From positions 1 through 11,030 of the forward strand of contig DATIYF010000113.1 in NCBI GenBank assembly GCA_035517775.1: a DNA stretch of 11,030 nucleotides, given 5' to 3'. The notes under the pieces are model-generated. The model made no database searches and had not been told where the DNA came from. It worked only from the letters and a program-made list of their open reading frames with translations. The position numbers and the translations under genes are program-made. Below are positions 6,040 through 11,030 of the stretch, piece by piece (position 1 is the first letter of the stretch; the number at the start of each line of letters is the position of its first letter). This DNA is from DATIYF01 sp035517775. GTDB lineage: Bacteria; Acidobacteriota; Terriglobia; Terriglobales; Acidobacteriaceae.

Positions 6040-7773
6040 ATGCCCCGGGTAGGTGTTGTGCATCATCTTTCGATTGCTTTGCTCTTGACTTTTGTGCTCG
6101 CCTTTGGCACGCGTACGGCCACGGCGCAGGACAATAGCTCCAAGTCCACCGCTGCCGTTTCCGATTCCACCCGCCAGAAGCAGGAAGACGTTGACCCGCT
6201 GAAACGCCCGCTGACGGAAAAAGAAAAGAGGAAGAACGCCAAGGCGCTCAAGCAGGAGCTGAGCAAGACCTACAAGAAGTGGCTGGATGAAGACGTGGTG
6301 TACATCATCACACCGGAAGAGCGCCAGGCCTTCCTGCAGCTCTCGAACGACGAGGAGCGTGACCAGTTCATCGAAGCCTTCTGGCAGCGCCGCGACCCCA
6401 CGCCTGATACTGAAGAGAACGAGTTCAAGGAAGAACACTACCGCCGCATCGAATACGCCAACGAGCACTTTGCCGCGGGAATTCCGGGCTGGAAGACAGA
6501 CCGCGGCCGCATGTACATCACCTTCGGCCCCCCGGATGAGATTGATTCGCACCCTTCAGGCGGCTCCTATGAGCGCCCCATCGAGGAAGGCGGCGGCGAA
6601 ACCTCGACCTATCCCTTTGAAGACTGGCGCTACCGCTACATTGAGGGCATCGGGCAGGAAGTGATCATCGAGTTTGTGGACACCTGCATGTGCGGCGACT
6701 ACCACATGACCATTGACCGCGGCGAGAAAGACGCCCTGGCGCATACACCCGGCGCCGGCCTCACGCTCTACGAGCAAATGGGTATGGCCTCGCAGGCGCA
6801 GCGCTTCCAGGGCGGCCTGGAGACCCTGGGCCCTGGTCCGGATAGCTCTGATCTGCAGACCAAAGAGTTTGACCGCCTGGAGCAGTACAGCAAGCTGTTC
6901 CGCCCCCCGCCGGTCAAGTTCAAAGACCTGGAAGAAGTGGTCACGCACAAAGTCAGCTATAACCTGATGCCGTTTGACGTGCAGGCGGATTTCATCAAGG
7001 TCACGGGCGATACCGTGCTGGTGCCGGTGACCATCCAGATCAAGAACCGCGACATCACCTTTACCAACAAGGAAGGCGTGGAGCGCGGCGTAGTCAACAT
7101 TTTCGGACGGGTCACCACCCTGAGCGGGCGCATCGCGCAGACCTTCGAAGACACGGTTCAGGCTGATATTCCGGCGGAATTGCTGCCGCGCACGGCGGAG
7201 AATTCGCAGATCTATTGGAAGGCGCTGCCCCTGCAACCCGGGCGTTACCGCTTCGATATCGTGGTGAAAGATGTGAACGGCGACCGGGTCGGGACCTGGA
7301 CCCGGGGCATTATCGTGCCGGAGTATCCGGAAGACCGGCTGGCTGCGTCTTCGTTGATCGTGGCCGATGACATGGAGCCGGTGGCGGCCAAGAACGTGGG
7401 CACGGGCATGTTCGTGATCGGCCAGACCAAAGTGCGGCCTCGGGTGGCAGCCGGGCCCAACGCCCAGCCGCTGTTCAAGCACGACCAGAAGGTGAACTTC
7501 TGGCTGCAGGTTTACAATCTGGGCGTGGATGAGAAGACCCATAAGGCTTCCGCCACGTTCGAATATGACGTGGTGAATGCGGCCACCAACAAGCCGGTGA
7601 TTCACACGGTCGAGTCCACAGACTCGATGGGCAATGTGGGCGACCAGGTGACGTTGCAGAAAAGTTTGTCGGCGGCCAATTTGTCTCCCGGGATTTATCG
7701 CATTCAGATCAAGGTGAACGACAAGATCTCCAAGCAGACCCTGGATCCTTCGGCGACCTTCGCCGTCGAATAA
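6040..7773 (+). CDS. GWxTD domain-containing secreted protein, function unknown
   Basis: A 577-residue protein with an N-terminal signal peptide (about residues 4-30, ending near ATAQ), so it should be exported. A charged Lys/Glu-rich linker (about 45-80) leads to the GWxTD domain: YIITPEERQAFLQL, the FIEAFWQRRDPTP block, and the diagnostic G150-W151-K152-T153-D154 followed by RGRMYITFGPPDEID. After a loop with two close cysteines (DTCMCGDYH) the C-terminal half (about 305-577) is strand-rich, with two Ig-like or fibronectin-like modules ending LQPGRYRFDIVVKDVNGD and LSPGIYRIQIKVND. GWxTD proteins are frequent in Acidobacteriota and also found in Bacteroidota, and have no established biochemical role that I know of. 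AAGGAG lies 10 bases before the ATG, slightly far. The gene probably shares a transcript with the beta-barrel gene 27 bases downstream. Domain call sure; role open. Confidence 0.92.
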   Translation: MPRVGVVHHLSIALLLTFVLAFGTRTATAQDNSSKSTAAVSDSTRQKQEDVDPLKRPLTEKEKRKNAKALKQELSKTYKKWLDEDVVYIITPEERQAFLQLSNDEERDQFIEAFWQRRDPTPDTEENEFKEEHYRRIEYANEHFAAGIPGWKTDRGRMYITFGPPDEIDSHPSGGSYERPIEEGGGETSTYPFEDWRYRYIEGIGQEVIIEFVDTCMCGDYHMTIDRGEKDALAHTPGAGLTLYEQMGMASQAQRFQGGLETLGPGPDSSDLQTKEFDRLEQYSKLFRPPPVKFKDLEEVVTHKVSYNLMPFDVQADFIKVTGDTVLVPVTIQIKNRDITFTNKEGVERGVVNIFGRVTTLSGRIAQTFEDTVQADIPAELLPRTAENSQIYWKALPLQPGRYRFDIVVKDVNGDRVGTWTRGIIVPEYPEDRLAASSLIVADDMEPVAAKNVGTGMFVIGQTKVRPRVAAGPNAQPLFKHDQKVNFWLQVYNLGVDEKTHKASATFEYDVVNAATNKPVIHTVESTDSMGNVGDQVTLQKSLSAANLSPGIYRIQIKVNDKISKQTLDPSATFAVE

Positions 7774-7800
7774 GCCGGGTTTGCTTCTCAGGTGGTGGTC

Positions 7801-9495
7801 ATGCTCCGTAGGCTTGGCTGCTTCTTCATCCCGTTGATCCTGGCACTTCCGCTGGCGGCAGCGGAACGGCCGGGGACCATCTCCGGCTACGTGCGCAGTG
7901 CCAGCGGCGTGCCCCAGATGGGGGCGGTGGTGGAAGTGCTGACCTCGCCCTCGCACGCCATCCGGGTGTTCACCGATGAGAATGGCTTTTACTCCGCCAG
8001 CCGCCTGCTGCCGGGCCTTTATTCGGTGCGCGTGTTCGCGCCTTCGTTCCTTCCCGTGCTGCGCGAGCGGGTGGGGCTGCGCGCCGGCGCCGCCGTAGTG
8101 GTGAATGTAACCCTCAGCACGTTATTCGACGCGATCGAGCTGGCGCCCGTGCGCACCCCCAGCGACGACGATGACTGGAATTGGGTGCTGCGCTCAGTGG
8201 CCAACCGGCCCATTCTGCGCGCGCTCGAAGAAGACCACAATCAGGACGCGAAAAAATACCATTTGCGGGAGGGCCAGGGCCGCGACCTCAAGGGCAGCCT
8301 GTCTTTTCTCGCGGGCAGCGCTTCGCAGGGCTTCGGCAGCGCCTCTGACATGAGCACCGGCTTTTCGGTGGAGAAGTCGTTGTTCTCCACCGGGACCGTG
8401 GCGGTGCGGGGCAACGTCGGCTATGGCGACGGATTGCCCGCGGCCGTGGTGCGGGCTTCGTATGTTCACAAGCTGAGCAACGGCTCGAAGCCTGAGGTTG
8501 ATCTGACCCTGCGCACCTTGCCCTCGCCCGACACTTATTTGCGCAATGCCTCGCTGCAGGCCCTGGCCTTGACCACTTCCGACGATCTGGCGCTGGGCAG
8601 CGTAGTGGAACTCAAGTTCGGCAGCGAACTGCAGACCATTCAATTCATGGGACGGGCCAACGCTTTCCGGCCATTCGGTTCGGTGGATCTCCATCTGGCG
8701 CCGCATACGGTTTTGAGCTACGGCTACGCCACTTCGGAACCCGACCGCCGCACGGAGAAGGGATTCGAATCTGCCCCGGCCGACCTGAGCGAATCGGGCC
8801 CGCGCATGACCATTGCCGACTTCTCGCCGGCGCTCGAGCACTCCTATCATCAGGAAATTTCGGTTTCACAGCGCGTGGGCGGCACCAGCCTGCAGATGGC
8901 CGTCTTTTCTGACCGCATTGTTGATCCCGCGCTCACCGGCGTAGGCGCGGTTTCGAGCTCCACGGGCGACGTTCTGCCCGATCCTTACTCCGGCACCTTC
9001 AGCTACCAGGGCAGCGACCTCAATACCCACGGCGTACGGCTGGTGGCGCAGCGTAAGGTGACTTCTGACCTCACCGCAACGGTGGATTATGCCTTCGGCG
9101 GCGTTCTCGATCTGGATAAAGACGATGTCAGCCTGGAAGAGGCGCGGCAGGACACCGTAGTGCGTAACCGGCAGTCTCTGGCGGGCAAGATCAGCGGCAC
9201 GGTGCCGGGTTCGAAGGCGAAATGGATCGCTTCCTATCGCTGGACCAGCGGCAGCGCCCTCACGCCGGTGGACCTGTTCAATGCCTCGCCCGGCCAGGCG
9301 GATCCCTACCTGAGTTTCTTCCTGCGGCAACCGATTCCGGGGACGAGCTTCCTGCCCTGCCACATGGACGTGCTGATTGATATCCGCAACCTGCTGGCCC
9401 AGGGTTACGTGCCCGTCATGGGCTCGGATGGACGCACCGTCTATCTGGTGCAGTCGGCGCGCTCGGTGCGCGGCGGCGTGGCCTTCACCTTCTGA
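7801..9495 (+). CDS. Probable outer-membrane beta-barrel protein with N-terminal carboxypeptidase-regulatory-like domain
   Basis: I start at ATG 7801 because AGGTGG (7790-7795) makes a good ribosome site; GTG codons at 7792 and 7795 lie within it. The 564-residue product has a signal peptide (1-21, ending LAAA) and then a carboxypeptidase-regulatory-like beta-sandwich (about 25-106: TISGYVRSASGVPQMGAVVE, FTDENGFYSASRLLPGLYSVRV), the extension seen before the plug in many TonB-dependent receptors. No plug domain or TonB box can be seen. An acidic-aromatic segment D122-DDD-W126-N-W128 followed by VLRSVANRPILR precedes about 400 residues of alternating polar and hydrophobic strands, finishing GGVAFTF with a terminal Phe, as in outer-membrane barrels recognised by the BAM complex. 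It would therefore be a barrel without TonB gating. It lies 27 bases after the GWxTD gene, and a joint role at the cell surface is likely but unproven. Confidence 0.8.
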   Translation: MLRRLGCFFIPLILALPLAAAERPGTISGYVRSASGVPQMGAVVEVLTSPSHAIRVFTDENGFYSASRLLPGLYSVRVFAPSFLPVLRERVGLRAGAAVVVNVTLSTLFDAIELAPVRTPSDDDDWNWVLRSVANRPILRALEEDHNQDAKKYHLREGQGRDLKGSLSFLAGSASQGFGSASDMSTGFSVEKSLFSTGTVAVRGNVGYGDGLPAAVVRASYVHKLSNGSKPEVDLTLRTLPSPDTYLRNASLQALALTTSDDLALGSVVELKFGSELQTIQFMGRANAFRPFGSVDLHLAPHTVLSYGYATSEPDRRTEKGFESAPADLSESGPRMTIADFSPALEHSYHQEISVSQRVGGTSLQMAVFSDRIVDPALTGVGAVSSSTGDVLPDPYSGTFSYQGSDLNTHGVRLVAQRKVTSDLTATVDYAFGGVLDLDKDDVSLEEARQDTVVRNRQSLAGKISGTVPGSKAKWIASYRWTSGSALTPVDLFNASPGQADPYLSFFLRQPIPGTSFLPCHMDVLIDIRNLLAQGYVPVMGSDGRTVYLVQSARSVRGGVAFTF

Positions 9496-9532
9496 TCTGA
9501 TGTGGAGCCATCCGTGGGCGCTGCCGTGGAAG

Positions 9533-9552
9533 GGCCCGGCTTCAGCCGCGCC
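9533..9552 (+). terminator. Hairpin after the GWxTD operon: possible terminator or REP-like element
   Basis: GGCCCGGCT and AGCCGCGCC pair over nine positions with one C-C mismatch around a TC loop, 38 bases after the barrel gene stop. No T run follows, so it could act as a transcript-stabilising or factor-assisted end rather than a classical terminator, or be one more member of the neighbouring repeat cluster. Confidence 0.3.
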
Positions 9553-9627
9553 ATCCGCAAGGCACATTAAGCGAGGCGCTATTTCCGGGCTGACGCCCCA
9601 CGCTTCCACGGTTAAGTGAATTGGAGT

Positions 9628-9670
9628 GGAGACGTGGCAAGCTACTGGAGACGTAGCCAGCTACGTCTCT
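9628..9670. repeat. Tandem GGAGACGT repeat with perfect inverted partner (REP-like)
   Basis: An 18-base unit GGAGACGTGGCAAGCTAC (9628-9645) recurs 19 bases later as GGAGACGTAGCCAGCTAC (9647-9664), 16 of 18 identical. The second copy continues into its own mirror: GAGACGTAGC (9648-9657), two-base CA centre, GCTACGTCTC (9660-9669), a perfect 10-base inverted repeat. This architecture fits a repetitive extragenic palindrome, possibly one and a half copies of a dispersed family. Confidence 0.65.
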
Positions 9671-9713
9671 ACGAGGGGGGCATCGGTGGCGTGGGCGCTA
9701 CCCCCATCAAATC

Positions 9714-9731
9714 CTGTGCGAAAGTCGCACA
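9714..9731. repeat. 18-base hairpin repeat, copy 1
   Basis: CTGTGCGAAAGTCGCACA. TGTGCGA and TCGCACA form a perfect 7-base-pair stem with an AAG loop. An identical 18-base copy begins 80 bases downstream. The flanks of this copy do not extend the stem. Confidence 0.7.
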
Positions 9732-9793
9732 AGGGCGATCGGCTTTCCGGGTACCCTGGGCCCTCTCCGGTTCGAGATCGTCGAAATTAGGGG

Positions 9794-9811
9794 CTGTGCG
9801 AAAGTCGCACA
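9794..9811. repeat. 18-base hairpin repeat, copy 2
   Basis: Identical in all 18 bases to the copy at 9714. Here GGGG (9790-9793) and CCCC (9812-9815) extend the stem across a single unpaired C, for 11 base pairs in all. This longer form is probably nearer to the complete element. Identical hairpins so close together suggest a mobile or dispersed palindrome family rather than two terminators. Confidence 0.7.
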
Positions 9812-9950
9812 CCCCGGTCTGGGGGCTGAGCTGACCGGGCGGAGTCCCTTTCTCCGGCAACCGGCTTGCTTGTTCCCCCCTGACCCACTTCCTTTCGGAT
9901 AAAGCTTCGCTGTCGTCGAATTTCAACTAAGTCGCTGTCTCATAAGGGGC

Positions 9951-11030
9951 TTGCGTGGGGTTGGCGCGTACTCGAAGGAGAATAGCGAAGGCGGAAAAAA
10001 TCCCTTCCACAATAACCAGTTTGGAGGCTCGCTGGGCGGGCCCATCATCAAAGACAGGACCTTCTTCTATGCCGATTACGAGGGCCAGCGCGAGACGGGA
10101 GCGCAGGCGGGCACCAGTTGCGTGCCTTTTCCCCGGCAAATCGCCCACGATACGGCCGCGAATGGGCCTGAAAACAGCGTGATTGCCTCGCTGCTGGCGC
10201 TCAATCCCTACCCCGCACCCAATATCCCCTCGGCGGCTTACAACCCGGTCACTCCGGATGACTTTGCCGCCTTCGATACCGGATGTCCCACAGGAAATAA
10301 CCTTTCCACCTCTACCAGGTTCCGCAACCGGGTGGACAGTCTTATCGCCAAGATCGATCACAACTTCAATACCAGCAACATGCTTACCGTCGAGGACTTT
10401 CTGCCCAACCAGGCGCAGCCGCAGGACAGCACCAATCCCGCAGGAGACCGCGCAGACTCGAGCTTCGATATTCGCCGGCGCTTTACCTGGAACTTCACCT
10501 ACTCGTTCCCCAAGTGGAGCGGAAGCATGGCGAAGCTCAGGAACGGCTGGGGATTGGACGGCACGCTCAACCTGCAGGATGGCCAGCCCTGGCAACTGAA
10601 CTATGAGTTTGAAGGAGATTATTCCGGAGCGGCCGAGGGCTTTGACCGCCCGGATGTGATTGGGCCGCTGCATTATTCGCCAGGTAATCCGGCGGAATAT
10701 CTGGACCTGACCTCTTTTGCCGCGCCCTGCACCTGGGGCAATAGTTTCAACGACGGCGATGCCGACGAAAGCAGCTGCATACCGGGCACGCGGCACTTTG
10801 GCACGGAAGGACGCAACTCTCTGATGGGGCCAAGCTTCAAGGAGTTCAACTTCTCGGTCTTCAAGAACACCGCGCTCTCCGAACGTGTAACGCTGAATCT
10901 GCGGGCCGAGTTCTTCAACCTCTTCAACCATCCCAACTTTTCCAATCCTTCTATGCCGAACTACATCGCCGACATCGGAACGCCGGACCTGGCGACCGGC
11001 CGGCACAGCGGGTTCTATGCCATCACCGCG
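9951..11030 (+). pseudogene. TonB-dependent receptor (Oar-like) remnant: 5'-truncated, apparently internally deleted, cut by window edge
   Basis: The frame is open from 9903 (stop TAA at 9900-9902) to the last base, but TTG 9951 is the only usual start codon before the homology begins, and it has no good ribosome site. Family resemblance starts near 9966 with YSKENSEGGKNPFHNNQFGG and continues SLGGPIIKDRTFFYADYEGQRE, the conserved block near the plug/barrel boundary of very large Acidobacteriota TonB-dependent receptors. The signal peptide, carboxypeptidase-regulatory domain and plug are absent. About 150 residues later the frame passes from an early barrel segment (KIDHNFNTSNMLTVEDF, to about 10400) directly into a late one (SSFDIRRRFTWNFTYSFP, from about 10458), where full-length relatives have several hundred more residues. 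It then shows the C-terminal features NGWGLDGTLNLQDGQPW and LRAEFFNLFNHPNFSNPS. The reading frame is intact, so decay is recent or the short form is tolerated. The C-terminus lies beyond the window. Confidence 0.72.

Larger units (their letters stand above)
9496..9950. other. Palindrome-dense intergenic island without a gene
   Basis: About 450 bases with no believable gene; the short frames here arise from repeats. In order it holds a hairpin at 9533-9552, a tandem/inverted repeat at 9628-9670, a 7-base-pair stem GGTGGCG/CGCTACC with one G-T pair (9685-9702), two identical hairpins (9714-9731 and 9794-9811), and a 5-base-pair stem CGGAG/CTCCG (9840-9856). The density of perfect stems is far higher than elsewhere in the window, like clusters of REP-type elements. 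Confidence 0.6.

Noticed and set aside
6556..7956. 466-residue minus-strand open frame
   Set aside because: Mirror frame of the GWxTD coding region produced by high GC third positions; His/Arg-rich composition and no motif.
9628..9811. CRISPR array
   Set aside because: Repeats are palindromic, few, and unevenly spaced (19 and 80 bases), with no constant repeat-spacer order and no cas genes.
9927..11006. 359-residue minus-strand open frame opposite the receptor remnant
   Set aside because: Its plus-strand partner frame shows clear TonB-dependent receptor blocks; the minus frame has no recognisable domain.

Overview
The window is GC-rich bacterial DNA, most likely from the phylum Acidobacteriota. 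This rests on gene content: a GWxTD-domain protein paired with a carboxypeptidase-regulatory-domain outer-membrane protein, a reaction-centre-type dihaem cytochrome carrying a lipoprotein-sorting-like C-terminal domain, a piece of a very large Oar-like TonB-dependent receptor, and short palindromic repeats between genes. I could not run a taxonomic search, so the phylum is an inference.

Layout. Positions 1-1614 (+) hold the end of an L-fucose dehydrogenase-type short-chain dehydrogenase and a complete FucP-type L-fucose:H+ symporter, the uptake and first-oxidation steps of a non-phosphorylating fucose pathway. A secreted dihaem c-type cytochrome follows on the same strand (1653-2777). Next is a leader of about 365 bases and a 66-residue gene (3143-3343) built around a duplicated 12-residue unit. 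Its Shine-Dalgarno sequence is complementary to two upstream segments of its own leader. Converging on it from the minus strand is a two-gene operon, a MacA/HlyD-type periplasmic adaptor (5616-4228) followed by a MacB/LolD-type ABC ATPase (4140-3352), with no permease next to it.

A divergent control region (5617-6039) carries a candidate promoter in each direction. It drives, to the right, a GWxTD-domain secreted protein (6040-7773) and a probable outer-membrane beta-barrel with an N-terminal carboxypeptidase-regulatory-like domain (7801-9495), 27 bases apart and probably co-transcribed.

Positions 9496-9950 have no convincing gene and are crowded with perfect or near-perfect palindromes, including two identical copies of an 18-base hairpin. 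Immediately to the right is a TonB-dependent receptor reading frame that lacks its N-terminus and apparently the middle of its barrel, and runs off the window edge; I read it as a degenerate copy.

The most unusual points are the small repeat protein with its self-complementary leader, the adaptor/ATPase pair without a permease, the GWxTD/beta-barrel operon of unknown function, and the palindrome-rich island beside the broken receptor gene.
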